Of a DNA stretch of 64,000 bases, positions 36,101 through 44,103 are shown piece after piece (the stretch's first letter is position 1; every line of letters begins with the position of its first letter). The stretch is taken from assembly GCA_902779765.1 (NCBI GenBank), contig CACZCQ010000004.1:95250-159249 (forward strand). The letters are read 5' to 3'. The position numbers and the translations under genes were made by a program. The DNA comes from an uncultured Bacteroidia bacterium (lineage in GTDB: Bacteria > Bacteroidota > Bacteroidia > Bacteroidales > UBA932). The notes under the pieces are model-generated. The model was not told where the DNA came from, searched no databases, and was given only the letters and a program-made list of their open reading frames with translations.

Positions 36101-36658
36101 GTGCTCGTTCTCGACACTGAGGTTTATTCCAACACCGGTGGACAGAGTTCCAAGTCCACTCCTGCAGGAGCAATCGCCAAGTTCGCCGCTTCCGGAAAGA
36201 AGATCCGCAAGAAGGATCTCGGAATGATGGCCATGAGCTATGGCTACGTCTATGTCGCCCAGGTCGCCATGGGAGCTTCCCCTGCACAGTACCTGAACGC
36301 CATCAAGGAAGCTGAGGCCTATGACGGACCTTCCCTCATCATCGCCTACGCCCCTTGTATCAACCATGGTCTGAAGGCCGGAATGGGCCTCAGCCAGAAG
36401 GAAGAGAAACTCGCCGTCGACTGCGGTTACTGGCACCTCTACAGGTACAACCCGAACCTCGAGGCCGAGGGCAAGAACCCGTTCACACTCGACTCCAAGG
36501 AGCCCGACTGGACAAAATTCCAGGACTTCCTCAAGGGTGAGGTACGTTTCGCTTCCCTCTACAAGCTCTTCCCCGACAGGGCTCAGGAACTCCTGAACCT
36601 CACCGAAGAGTTCGCCAAGGTCCGTTACGGCACCTACACCCGCCTCGCCGGGAAGTAG
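33131..36658 (+). CDS. nifJ: Pyruvate:ferredoxin (flavodoxin) oxidoreductase
   Basis: 1175 aa single-chain enzyme. In order: pyrimidine-binding domain (YPITPSSPMAE), the transketolase C-like domain, the EKR linker (SKKSGGYTCSHLRFG), a 2x[4Fe-4S] domain with CIQCNTCAFVCP (692-703) and CTGCGNCVDVCP (748-759), and the TPP domain with CAGCGETPY and GGDGWAYDIGYGG. It oxidises pyruvate to acetyl-CoA and CO2 and reduces ferredoxin, marking an anaerobe. An unusual cluster of extra cysteines (C904, C906, C907 and C942, C944, C947) lies in the TPP domain. Strong codon bias suggests high expression. A bidirectional terminator follows. Confidence 0.96.
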   Translation: MAKEKKFITCDGNTAVANVAYLFSENACIYPITPSSPMAENIDEWAAHGKKNLWGETVSVTEMESEAGASGAVHGSLQAGVLTTTYTASQGLLLMIPNMYKIAGELLPGVFHVSARALASHALSIFGDHQDVMACRQTGFALLASGSVQEAQDLAAVSHLAAIKSSIPFLHFFDGFRTSHEIQKIEALDEEALKGMVSEKSLKAFRERALNPDAPVTRGTAQNGDVYFQAVESRNNNYAAVPDIVARYMGEISELTGREYRPFTYYGAPDAEKVIVAMGSVTETIKETIDYLAGQGRKYGLITVHLYRPFAEKYFVKVLPKTVKRIAVLDRTKEPGALGEPLFLDVKALFQGKENSPLVIGGRYGLSSKDTTPAQIVAVYDNLELNEPKNDFTIGIVDDVTFKSLAIKNEISIVKPGTTECKFYGLGSDGTVGANKNTIKIIGSHTQKYCQAYFDYDSKKSGGYTCSHLRFGDLPIKAPYLVSTPDFVACHVPSYLEKYDVLKGIKDGGTLLLNSLWDEAETVKRIPDNVKAIIGKKHIKLYIINATKIASEIGLGNRTNTILQSAFFKITGIIPYEDAVKYMKDAIVKSYGKKGENVVNMNYAAVDRGGEYTEVTIPADWANISAKFETPNKDRLAPAFVKEIADVVNSQNGDSLPVSAFLPYADGTMPAGTAAYEKRGVAVTVPSWDPDKCIQCNTCAFVCPHAAIRPFLLTAEEAEKAPAALKKAAGKAVLKEYTFALATSVDDCTGCGNCVDVCPAKEKALTMVSALDQHQEQENFNWLASKVGYKDNVVNKAANVKNSQFAQPLFEFSGACAGCGETPYIKNITQLFGDRMMIANATGCSSIYGASFPASPYCTNAQGHGPAWQNSLFEDNAEFGLGMKIGSDRARETVANLMNQAIACECCSDEIKALAQQWLDNKEDGTVTREVADKIVPLLGECKCETCTKLLEYKHFIPARSQWIFGGDGWAYDIGYGGLDHVLASGKNVNVLVLDTEVYSNTGGQSSKSTPAGAIAKFAASGKKIRKKDLGMMAMSYGYVYVAQVAMGASPAQYLNAIKEAEAYDGPSLIIAYAPCINHGLKAGMGLSQKEEKLAVDCGYWHLYRYNPNLEAEGKNPFTLDSKEPDWTKFQDFLKGEVRFASLYKLFPDRAQELLNLTEEFAKVRYGTYTRLAGK

Positions 36659-36673
36659 TCCGTCGTCCAGGAC

Positions 36674-36712
36674 AAAAAAAGAGGATGACCAGATAGGTCA
36701 TCCTCTTTTTTT
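36674..36712. terminator. Bidirectional terminator after nifJ
   Basis: A7, GAGGATGACC (36681-36690), 5-nt loop, GGTCATCCTC (36696-36705), T7. Perfect 10-bp stem; serves nifJ and the convergent YARHG gene. Confidence 0.9.
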
Positions 36713-36750
36713 AATCCATGCTATTCCACGAGCAAGGAAGCAAGTCGCTG

Positions 36751-37701
36751 CTACTCATCGACATAAGTGTCGTGCTCTGGGTCAGACTCGGCGTTTTCAA
36801 TCAGCTTGACGTTCAACTTCTCGATGAACGACAACTCGATCCCGTCATTCGACTGGGCAGGCTTGTACCAAGGCTGCTTCCTGAAGTACTCATTCAAGTC
36901 CTCATCCTCGAAGACATAGCCGTGACGGGCAAGTATCTCGTTCCGCATAAGACGGAGCGTCGACTTCTTGTAGCTTTTCAAACAGGCGTTGTCAACGAGA
37001 ATCTTCGAGGCGAACTCGAAGCGTCCGGAACCGGGATCCGCATCCACAAGGATAAACGGCTCGCCAGTGCGCTGGAACGTCGCATTCTGGCCGAAGCTAC
37101 CGGGATAGACTTTGAAGCCGGAGAGTGTGGGGACAAATTCCCATGATCCCTCCAACGGGGAACCTGAATCGATCTTCAGGACTCCGTTGGCCATGTCATT
37201 GAAATAATCAATCTTGAAATAGACCTTCCTGCCGTTGAAAAGCCCTACACCGTCGTCAATCACGACCGAGTCGCCGGTGGAATCCACCTTGTAACTCCCC
37301 TTCAGTCTCGTGTTCATGTTCAAGGCGCTGACCACCCTGGCCGGCATACGGGTATTAGCCATGACTCCGACGAGCCGGTCATTGCCGTCATGGAGACATA
37401 GAACTTCAAGACCGTCTCCCCGAACACGCTTGACGACCAACCCTACCGGGTATGAAAGCACGGCGTCGGCGTCAGGACTCTTTTCCAAGATAAAGCAATC
37501 CTTTTCCCCATCGACCGGGACAAGGACGAACTCGAGTTTCTCTCCCTCTGCGATGACCTGCATAAGGGTACTCCCTCCATCCCAGTTGGAGGCGACATAG
37601 TTATTCCATCCGTCGTACCACTTGGAATCAGACGGGATACCTTGAGCCATGAGATTGGCTGAAGCCGCACAAAGCAGCGACAACAATAAATACTTTTTCA
37701 T
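36751..37701 (-). CDS. YARHG-domain exported protein
   Basis: 316 aa from ATG 37701; a TTG two codons earlier is less likely. Signal peptide 1-20 (LCAASANLMAQ). The middle is beta-rich and unrecognised. Near the C-terminus MRNEILARHGYVFEDEDL then YFRKQPWYKP is a clear YARHG domain, a short extracellular domain of unknown role. It ends with an acidic tail (SDPEHDTYVDE). It starts 9 nt after the XRE gene and closes the NfeD-flotillin-XRE-YARHG run. Confidence 0.82.
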   Translation of the reverse strand: MKKYLLLSLLCAASANLMAQGIPSDSKWYDGWNNYVASNWDGGSTLMQVIAEGEKLEFVLVPVDGEKDCFILEKSPDADAVLSYPVGLVVKRVRGDGLEVLCLHDGNDRLVGVMANTRMPARVVSALNMNTRLKGSYKVDSTGDSVVIDDGVGLFNGRKVYFKIDYFNDMANGVLKIDSGSPLEGSWEFVPTLSGFKVYPGSFGQNATFQRTGEPFILVDADPGSGRFEFASKILVDNACLKSYKKSTLRLMRNEILARHGYVFEDEDLNEYFRKQPWYKPAQSNDGIELSFIEKLNVKLIENAESDPEHDTYVDE

Positions 37702-37710
37702 GTCCAAACA

Positions 37711-37923
37711 CTATTCGACTGGCGGACGATACTCAAGAAGATCGCCTGGCTGACACTCGAGGACCTTGCAGATTGCGTCGAGGGTGGAGAAACGGACTCC
37801 CTTGGCCTTGCCTGTCTTAAGTATTGACAGGTTGACCGGAGAAAGGCCTATCTTCTCTGCCAGTTCGGAAGAGGTCATCTTCCGCTTAGCTAACATTACG
37901 TCAACGTTGACTATTATAGGCAT
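37711..37923 (-). CDS. Small XRE-family helix-turn-helix regulator
   Basis: 70 aa, little more than a Cro/C1 HTH: MTSSELAEKIGLSPVNLSILKTGK (about 16-39) and FSTLDAICKVLECQPGDLLEY (45-65). The N-terminal Val/Met-rich strand (IIVNVDVMLAKR) matches the YozG-like subgroup of very short XRE proteins. Probably a repressor; target unknown. Only 2 nt follow the flotillin stop and 9 nt precede the YARHG gene, so it is translated from the same message and may autoregulate it. Confidence 0.88.
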   Translation of the reverse strand: MPIIVNVDVMLAKRKMTSSELAEKIGLSPVNLSILKTGKAKGVRFSTLDAICKVLECQPGDLLEYRPPVE

Positions 37924-37925
37924 GG

Positions 37926-39350
37926 CTATTCACCCTCCTTTACAGTCTCTTCAGGCGCGGGTGCAGGAGCATCCTTGCCTTTCATATATTCAGGAAGGCT
38001 CATTCCGGCCATCTTGAACAGGTCCTGGAGCGGAGGGACTGAGCCCATGAGTCCGGAAATGAAATTCGCGGTGGAAGTCTTTCCGTCTTTCCCGCCATTT
38101 CCGTCCCAGACGGTAACCTTGTCGATCTTGATGCCCTTGACGGCCTCGACCTGGGTCTTTACAAGTTCAGGCAGCCTGTCGGAAATCATCATGAGGACAG
38201 CCTTCTGGGCGTCGCCCTCGGCTGCGTTGACGAGTTGCGCGAAACCGTTGGCCTGCTTGGTGAGTATCTCCAGGGTACCGCGGGCCTGTGCCTCCATCTT
38301 GGCAAAGATGGCATCAGCCTCTCCCTTGGCTGTCCTGCGGAGCTTCTCAGCCTCAGCCTCGGCCTCGATGATGAGTTTCTCCTTGTCGATCTGGGCAGGA
38401 ACGACTATATTCGCCTGCTGGGTAGCCTTCTCCCTTTCGGCACGTGCAAGCTCAGCGTCACGCTCGCTCTGGTAGGCCTCCTGGAGAGCCTTTGCGGCCT
38501 GGACCTTCTCAGCAGCGACTGCGATGCGGGCTGCCTCAGCCTCCTTCTCGCGACGTGCCGCATCGGAATTCGCTATCTCGATCTTCGAGGTATTCTCACC
38601 CTGGACGGCAAGGGCATTGGCAGCCGCCGTCTTGATACGGGTATCCCTCTGGGTCTCGGCGATACGGATATCCTTGTCCCTGTCGGCCTCGGCCTTACCG
38701 ATCTCACCGAAACGGTTCTGCTCGGCAACGCTCTTCTTCGCGTCGTTGATAGCCTTGGCTGCAGCCTCCTTTCCGAGAGCCTCGATATAACCTGACTCAT
38801 CACGGATATCGGTGACATTGACGTTGATGAGCTTAAGACCGATCTTGCGGAGCTCAGCCTCGACGTTCTGGCTGACTGCTGCGAGGAACTTGTCACGGTC
38901 GGCGTTGATCTCCTCGATGTCCATCGTAGCGATGACCAGACGGAGCTGTCCGAAGAGGATATCGGTAGCGATGTTCTGGATGCTGTCGGTGGAGAGTCCG
39001 AGCAGACGCTCGGCAGCATTGGTCATGCTGTCAGCCTCCGTGGAGATACCTACGGTAAAGCGGCAGGGCACGTCCACGCGGATATTCTGCTTGGAAAGGG
39101 CATTGGTAAGGTTGCACTCTATGGAAATCGGCTTGAGATCGAGGAATGCATAATCCTGGAATACGGGCCAGATGAAGGCTGCACCACCGTGGATGCAACG
39201 GGCGGAAGATATGGAACCGCTCCTGTTCTTTCCCGTCTTACCATAGATAACCAGAATCTTGTCTGAAGGACAGCGCTTGTAGCGCTTCAGGATCGCCGCA
39301 AATGTCACGAAAAGGACGGCGACAATGATGAGGATAAGGGTAATGTCCAT
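37926..39350 (-). CDS. Flotillin-like SPFH protein
   Basis: 474 aa. One N-terminal membrane hairpin segment (about 3-22), an SPFH/band 7 domain (about 25-200), then a long Ala/Glu/Lys-rich coiled-coil flotillin domain (about 200-370) and a Gly/Pro-rich tail ending APAPAPEETVKEGE. Flotillins scaffold membrane microdomains. Immediately upstream lies an NfeD/YuaF-like membrane protein (12-nt gap), the pairing known from yuaF-yuaG (floT) in Bacillus. A possible link to sphingolipids made by spt is only inference. Confidence 0.92.
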   Translation of the reverse strand: MDITLILIIVAVLFVTFAAILKRYKRCPSDKILVIYGKTGKNRSGSISSARCIHGGAAFIWPVFQDYAFLDLKPISIECNLTNALSKQNIRVDVPCRFTVGISTEADSMTNAAERLLGLSTDSIQNIATDILFGQLRLVIATMDIEEINADRDKFLAAVSQNVEAELRKIGLKLINVNVTDIRDESGYIEALGKEAAAKAINDAKKSVAEQNRFGEIGKAEADRDKDIRIAETQRDTRIKTAAANALAVQGENTSKIEIANSDAARREKEAEAARIAVAAEKVQAAKALQEAYQSERDAELARAEREKATQQANIVVPAQIDKEKLIIEAEAEAEKLRRTAKGEADAIFAKMEAQARGTLEILTKQANGFAQLVNAAEGDAQKAVLMMISDRLPELVKTQVEAVKGIKIDKVTVWDGNGGKDGKTSTANFISGLMGSVPPLQDLFKMAGMSLPEYMKGKDAPAPAPEETVKEGE

Positions 39351-39362
39351 GATTATTTGTTA

Positions 39363-39980
39363 TTAGATGATTGTAGGATTGAGTTCTTCCACGAGCAGGG
39401 TGTAGTTGTTGATCACCTCGATGACCTTGATGGGTGTGCCGGTAGGAATGGCGTCGCCATCCGTGACGGCATCATACTCCCTCACGGCGTTGTTGATCGT
39501 GATCTGGATCTTTCCTTCGCCTTTCCGCTCCGCGGGAATCGTGAGATACACCTTGCCCTCGCAGCCTACGGCCGCGGTATGGACATCGATGTTTCCGCTC
39601 TGCTGCATGCCGCTCAACCATTTGAAGAGCCACATCACTACAGCGACAAGTCCTACGCCCACCAGGACCGCAATGAACATAAGAAGTGCATTGTTCGGAA
39701 TCCTGTCGTGGAGCAGGACGGATGTCCAGCCGAAACCGAGGCAGAAATTGACCAGGTTGCGGAAAGTGAGGAGATTCATTGAAGGATCCGCATCAAAAGT
39801 GCCATCAGCGCCTCCGAAATCCACGTCGCCGCCTGCGTCGAAGTCAGTGTCAATACCACCGTCTCCACCCATTCCAAGGAAGGTGAGGACTGTCTGGATG
39901 ACGAAGATCAAGGATGCAGAAAGGGTAATCGCCCAAAGGACCTGCATCGTCGTACTAAGTGATGTCCACCATGTGATCAT
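39363..39980 (-). CDS. NfeD/YuaF-like membrane protein
   Basis: 205 aa. Three hydrophobic segments (about 12-35, 75-90, 97-117), a Gly/Asp-rich loop between the first two (GGDGGIDTDFDAGGDVDFGG), and a C-terminal OB-fold-like beta domain (about 130-200). This is the architecture of short NfeD/YuaF proteins that partner flotillins. Its own promoter element lies upstream, so it heads the four-gene flotillin run. Function of the pair: membrane microdomain organisation, based on the Bacillus homologues. Confidence 0.83.
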   Translation of the reverse strand: MITWWTSLSTTMQVLWAITLSASLIFVIQTVLTFLGMGGDGGIDTDFDAGGDVDFGGADGTFDADPSMNLLTFRNLVNFCLGFGWTSVLLHDRIPNNALLMFIAVLVGVGLVAVVMWLFKWLSGMQQSGNIDVHTAAVGCEGKVYLTIPAERKGEGKIQITINNAVREYDAVTDGDAIPTGTPIKVIEVINNYTLLVEELNPTII

Positions 39981-40006
39981 ATCGAAAAGAATTAATTTGT
40001 CTATGG

Positions 40007-40014
40007 CAAATATA
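40007..40014 (-). promoter_or_regulatory. -7 promoter element of NfeD-flotillin operon
   Basis: Minus-strand TATATTTG. A weak -33 (ATTG) is 18 nt upstream. Leader about 20-25 nt. Confidence 0.6.
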
Positions 40015-40063
40015 AATAAAATTTATGAAAAACAATAATTATTTCACAAATTTCATATAAAAA

Positions 40064-40879
40064 TTATTCCGTGTCAAGCAGCATATTCCTGAGCACCGAA
40101 AAGGTTTCGCTGCCGGCGAATCCAGGGGAAGGCACTGCATGGAGATCCATCCTGAGGAATGAAAGGTCGATATCCAGGGTTGTAATGCTTTCGTCGTGCG
40201 GATCCCTCGGGACCAGCACGACGAACTCCGAGGAGACCAGTCCCCTCAGCGTGGAGACGGAATATGAATCCACGACGACATCGGCAGCCATGTCAAGCGG
40301 AAGCAATGGCAGGTAAGGAGTCCATACCGCCATACGTACACCCGGACGGATTGTCCTCGAACCCTTGAGTGAGGGAACGTCGGACAACGCCACAGCCCCG
40401 AATGAATACAGGAAGGTATCCACGTCCTCCAATGACATCTGGGCGAAATGGGGCCGGCATGTCAGGAGAAGGTCAGGTTCACCCTGTGAGCCTGGAGGAA
40501 TCACCTTGAAAGACAGGTCCGGATTAAGGGCGGTGATGCTCCCGAGCACTCCGGGCAGGACTGACTCCGACGCAAAGCCGTCGGACATTATCGTCACCGG
40601 GGAAGCATCCTTCAACCTGCCTGCACTGCCGAACACGTCTTCCGCCACAGAGCACCAATGATGAATGCGTTCCGCATATCGCTTGAAGGTGGTCCCGGCC
40701 GGAGTAAGGGTCACTGAACCCTTGTTCCTGTGGAACAGTTCCTCCCCCGTTTCCCTTTCCAGTTCAGCTATGTTCTGGCTGACAGCCGGCTGGGATATAC
40801 CAAGGTTCCTGGCCGCCTTAGTGAAGCTTCCTTCACTCTCGACGGTCAGGAATACCTTGAGTCTGAAATCTTCCAGCAT
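40064..40879 (-). CDS. LysR-family transcriptional regulator
   Basis: 271 aa. Winged HTH at 1-65 (FTKAARNLGISQPAVSQNIAEL), linker helix, then a periplasmic-binding-like effector domain (about 88-270) that is a little short for the family. Ligand unknown. It starts 3 nt after the stop of the M16 protease gene on the same strand, so it is probably co-transcribed with it rather than divergent as most LysR genes are. Confidence 0.9.
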   Translation of the reverse strand: MLEDFRLKVFLTVESEGSFTKAARNLGISQPAVSQNIAELERETGEELFHRNKGSVTLTPAGTTFKRYAERIHHWCSVAEDVFGSAGRLKDASPVTIMSDGFASESVLPGVLGSITALNPDLSFKVIPPGSQGEPDLLLTCRPHFAQMSLEDVDTFLYSFGAVALSDVPSLKGSRTIRPGVRMAVWTPYLPLLPLDMAADVVVDSYSVSTLRGLVSSEFVVLVPRDPHDESITTLDIDLSFLRMDLHAVPSPGFAGSETFSVLRNMLLDTE

Positions 40880-40882
40880 CCG

Positions 40883-43699
40883 TTATTCGGTTGTCTTGCC
40901 AGGCATCTGGACGAATTCTATGAAGTTGCCGGAATTGTAGAGCCTGGCAGCCGCCTTGCGGATCTCCTCCTTGGTAATGGCGGAGACTGCAGCCTCATAT
41001 TCCTTGTCATAGTCGATTCCCTTCTTGTAGTACCTGATGAGGGAGCTCATCCAGTAATTGTTGTTTATCCTGCTTTCAGGGATGTTCTTCTTGAAGTTCT
41101 CGACTGTGCGGGTGAACTGTTCGTCAGTCGGTCCTTCCTCGGCCAGCTTCCGCAGTCCGTCCTTTGCCATAGCCTTCAGTTTGTCGGCCATTTCGGGCTT
41201 GCACTCGAAGGCCACCTGGATCATGGAGATGGATTCCGGCTCCCAGCCTGAACTGGCTGAAGAAGAAGCGCCGTAGGTACCGCCCTCGTCTTCACGCATC
41301 GTGTCGACATATATCTGGTCAAGGACATAACTGACGGCCTTTGCCATAAGGTCATCATGGACGGAGTAGGGGCTGTAGTCGGAATAAACCTGGATCACGG
41401 TACTCTTGGGGGTTTCCATGTCCGTGGTTATGGTCTTCAGCTGCTCACCCTTGATGAGTTTGGGGTTGACGTCCTTCCAGGGAGTGGCTTTCTTCCCCTT
41501 CGGAAGCGAACCTACATACTTCTCGACGAGCGGCTTGAGGGTCACAGGGTCCACATCTCCGGCAATCACCATGGTAGCCCCGGCGGCATCGGCAAATATG
41601 GCCTTGAAGTTCCTGGCGAAAGCATCGAGGCTTGCCCTGTCGAGAAGCTCCTCCGAAATGAACTCGCTCCTGGGATTGCCTCCGTATATGAAGCTGTTGA
41701 GTTCCTTCTGCATCTTGAAGGCAGGGGTCTTCATCGCGTTGGGGATGACCGCCTTGAGCTGTGAGACAGCATTGTCCCACTCCTCCTGGTCGAACCTGGG
41801 ATCGGTATATTCAAGATAGAGCAACTGGAAAGCGGTCTCCAGATCCTTGACGGATGATGATCCCGTGATGCCGCTGTAAAGGCCGTCGATGTAGGAACCC
41901 ACGCTTACGTTCTTTCCCGACAGCATCTTCGTAACCTCCGTTCCCTTGAACTTGGATACTCCCTGCATCGCATTGAAAGTAGCATAGATATTGGATTCGA
42001 AGGAAGCCATGTCCTCAGTAGGGATAAGGCTCTGTCCACCTGTCTTGTAAAGGTTGAACAGGATCTGGTCCTTCTTGTATTCGGTCGGCAGGACCACTAC
42101 TTTGACTCCGTTCTTGAGAGTCCATTCAGTGGACCCGTAGGCCGAAGCCTTGACCTTCTTGACCTTGGAGCCCTTCAGGGATGACGGATCCATAAGAGGC
42201 TCTGAAGCGGTCTCTTCTGCGGGGCCCTGGATGTCGGCCTTAGACACTTCTTCCATGATCTTGAGCAGCTGCTCACTGCCGGGAGTCTGGATACCTTCTT
42301 TCTCAGGTCCGCTGTAGATGACCACGAGATTGTTTGCAGGTATGACCTGTGTTAGCATCTGGTTGATCAGTTGGGCGTTGATCTGGCCGAGGAAGGCCTT
42401 GACCAGTTCGAATTCAGTCTTCGGCTCCATGTAAGCCCTGTTGTCGAAGAAGTTGCTAATGAGAGGACGGACGAACTCCGGGTTCTTCCTGGTCTCCGCC
42501 TCATTGGCAGCCTTTTCATAAACCGCAAGGAGGTTGTCCTTCGCCCTGGTCACTTCACCTTCGGTGAATCCGAACCTCTTCATTTTCTCGATTTCGGTAT
42601 AGAACGAGGCAAAACCTCCGGGGATGTTGTTCTCCTTCAGCGAGACCATTCCCTGTACACCTTCGAACGCCTCGCAGAGCTTGCCCATACCGAAAGCGGC
42701 GGCAAGGAAGGGAGCATCCGCCTTGGAAGTGATGTCATTGAAACGCTCGGACATCACCATCGAGATGATGTCTTCCAGAAGGTCGATCGAGAAACCGGCT
42801 GTGGTGCTGTTCATGGCTTCGTCACGCGCATCGCCCTCCCAATAAAGGGTGATCTGGGGAACGGTAGTCTCAGGATCGGTGAGGATTCCGACGCGGGGCT
42901 CATCGAAGTCCGGCATCGTGATCTTGTCCTTCGCCTTGGGGTTCTCGGCGGCAGGGATATCCGCCCAGGTGCGTTTGATGGCGGCCTCAACCTTGTCAAC
43001 GTCCACGTCTCCAACTACGATAACGGCCTGCATGTCAGGACGGTACCAGGTCCGGTAGAAATTGACAAGGCTCTCCGGTTTGAAGTTCTCAAGGTTCTCC
43101 TGGCTTCCTATCAGGGTGCAGGTGGAATACTTGGTGTCACCATAGATATAAGGAAGGGACTTCTCGAATGTCCTCCACTGGGCGTTCCTGCGGCTGCGCC
43201 TTTCCTCTATGATAACGGGCCTCTCCTTGTCGATCTCCTCCGGTTCGTTCAGCACGAAATGGGAATAGTCGTGAAGGATGAGCAGGCAGGTATCCACAAC
43301 ACCTTCCCTGACGAGAGGGATATTGTTCAGCATGTACTGCGTCTGGTCGATGCCGGTCGAGGCGTTGACGTTGCCACCGAATGATGCTCCGATACTCTGA
43401 AGCCAGTCAAGCAATGCCTTGCCAGGGAAATTCTTCGTCCCGTTGAAGCACATGTGCTCGAGGAAGTGGGCCAGACCGTCCTGGTCGGGAGTCTCCTGGA
43501 TCGCACCGACATTCGTGGCCAGATAGAACTCAGCCCTTTGGGCGGGCTTGTCGTTATGCCTGATATAATATGTCAGACCGTTTTCCAGCTGGCCCTTGCG
43601 GACAGCCGGATCATTAGGCAGTTGCTGCCCCTGGGCACCGGCCACAAATGCGGAGGCCGTGAACAGGGCTGCAGCGATGATAGTCAGAATCTTTTTCAT
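40883..43699 (-). CDS. M16-family zinc metalloprotease (pitrilysin-like)
   Basis: 938 aa from ATG 43699 (MKKILTIIAAALFTASAF), which gives a proper signal peptide; the earlier in-frame start at 43723 lies in the promoter. Inverted zinc motif HFLEH (78-82) followed by a downstream Glu in the DKERPVIIEE stretch. Four M16 alpha/beta units: an active N-terminal half (about 30-480) and an inactive C-terminal half (about 520-930), as in pitrilysin. Predicted periplasmic peptide-degrading enzyme. Preceded by a consensus promoter and followed by lysR after 3 nt. Confidence 0.93.
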   Translation of the reverse strand: MKKILTIIAAALFTASAFVAGAQGQQLPNDPAVRKGQLENGLTYYIRHNDKPAQRAEFYLATNVGAIQETPDQDGLAHFLEHMCFNGTKNFPGKALLDWLQSIGASFGGNVNASTGIDQTQYMLNNIPLVREGVVDTCLLILHDYSHFVLNEPEEIDKERPVIIEERRSRRNAQWRTFEKSLPYIYGDTKYSTCTLIGSQENLENFKPESLVNFYRTWYRPDMQAVIVVGDVDVDKVEAAIKRTWADIPAAENPKAKDKITMPDFDEPRVGILTDPETTVPQITLYWEGDARDEAMNSTTAGFSIDLLEDIISMVMSERFNDITSKADAPFLAAAFGMGKLCEAFEGVQGMVSLKENNIPGGFASFYTEIEKMKRFGFTEGEVTRAKDNLLAVYEKAANEAETRKNPEFVRPLISNFFDNRAYMEPKTEFELVKAFLGQINAQLINQMLTQVIPANNLVVIYSGPEKEGIQTPGSEQLLKIMEEVSKADIQGPAEETASEPLMDPSSLKGSKVKKVKASAYGSTEWTLKNGVKVVVLPTEYKKDQILFNLYKTGGQSLIPTEDMASFESNIYATFNAMQGVSKFKGTEVTKMLSGKNVSVGSYIDGLYSGITGSSSVKDLETAFQLLYLEYTDPRFDQEEWDNAVSQLKAVIPNAMKTPAFKMQKELNSFIYGGNPRSEFISEELLDRASLDAFARNFKAIFADAAGATMVIAGDVDPVTLKPLVEKYVGSLPKGKKATPWKDVNPKLIKGEQLKTITTDMETPKSTVIQVYSDYSPYSVHDDLMAKAVSYVLDQIYVDTMREDEGGTYGASSSASSGWEPESISMIQVAFECKPEMADKLKAMAKDGLRKLAEEGPTDEQFTRTVENFKKNIPESRINNNYWMSSLIRYYKKGIDYDKEYEAAVSAITKEEIRKAAARLYNSGNFIEFVQMPGKTTE

Positions 43700-43720
43700 A
43701 TCCGAATTATGTTTGTATCG

Positions 43721-43752
43721 CAAACTTACTTAATTAATTTTGAAAATCCAAA
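43721..43752 (-). promoter_or_regulatory. Promoter of M16-lysR
   Basis: Minus strand: TTTG (43749-43752), 20-nt spacer, TAAGTTTG (43721-43728). Leader about 16 nt to ATG 43699. Confidence 0.75.
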
Positions 43753-43791
43753 TAAAAATTACTGTTTTTCGTTAATATTTTATCGGAAAAG

Positions 43792-43824
43792 AAAAATCCC
43801 CGACTCCGGTGAAGGAGCGGGGAT
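43792..43824 (-). terminator. Terminator of the ferredoxin gene
   Basis: Read on the minus strand: ATCCCC-GCTCC, loop, GGAG-T-CGGGGAT (43796-43824) followed by a T-run. It isolates the ferredoxin from the M16 gene. Confidence 0.8.
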
Positions 43825-43846
43825 CCTTTGGTTTCATTTACTGTGA

Positions 43847-44020
43847 TTACTCGCCGGGCTGGATAGCTCCCATAGGGCAAGCGTCAGCACATGTTCCGCA
43901 ATCGATGCAGACATCGGGGTCGATGCTATAGACATCTCCCTCGCGGATTGCTCCCTGAGGGCACTCGGCAGCGCATGTTCCGCAAGCGATGCAATCGTTC
44001 TCTGAAATCTTGTAAGCCAT
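43847..44020 (-). CDS. 2[4Fe-4S] ferredoxin
   Basis: 57 aa, too short to stand out by length but unmistakable: C10-x2-C13-x2-C16-x3-C20-P and C38-x2-C41-x2-C44-x3-C48-P, a clostridial-type bacterial ferredoxin. Start ATG 44020 (MAYKISENDC) follows an AAAGGA ribosome-binding site; stop TAA 43847-43849. It carries low-potential electrons and is the natural acceptor of the pyruvate oxidoreductase encoded 7 kb away. Transcribed alone from a consensus promoter into its own terminator. Confidence 0.95.
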   Translation of the reverse strand: MAYKISENDCIACGTCAAECPQGAIREGDVYSIDPDVCIDCGTCADACPMGAIQPGE

Positions 44021-44072
44021 AATTCCTTTAAGTTTTAAAATTGGTTAATTAATATCCTTTCAAACGTGTCTG

Positions 44073-44103
44073 CAAATATAAATTTTAAAATCACAATAAC
44101 AAA
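44073..44103 (-). promoter_or_regulatory. Promoter of ferredoxin gene
   Basis: Minus strand: TTTG (44100-44103), 19-nt spacer, TATATTTG (44073-44080). The -33 lies within the last codons of the upstream permease gene. Leader about 47 nt. Confidence 0.8.

Noticed and set aside
35360-36436. 358-codon minus-strand ORF
   Set aside because: Antisense to nifJ over its cluster and TPP domains; no promoter or homology seen.
36718-37146. 142-codon plus-strand ORF after nifJ
   Set aside because: Antisense to the YARHG gene and begins right after a strong terminator.
42371-43384. 337-codon plus-strand ORF
   Set aside because: Antisense to the M16 protease including its zinc motif region.
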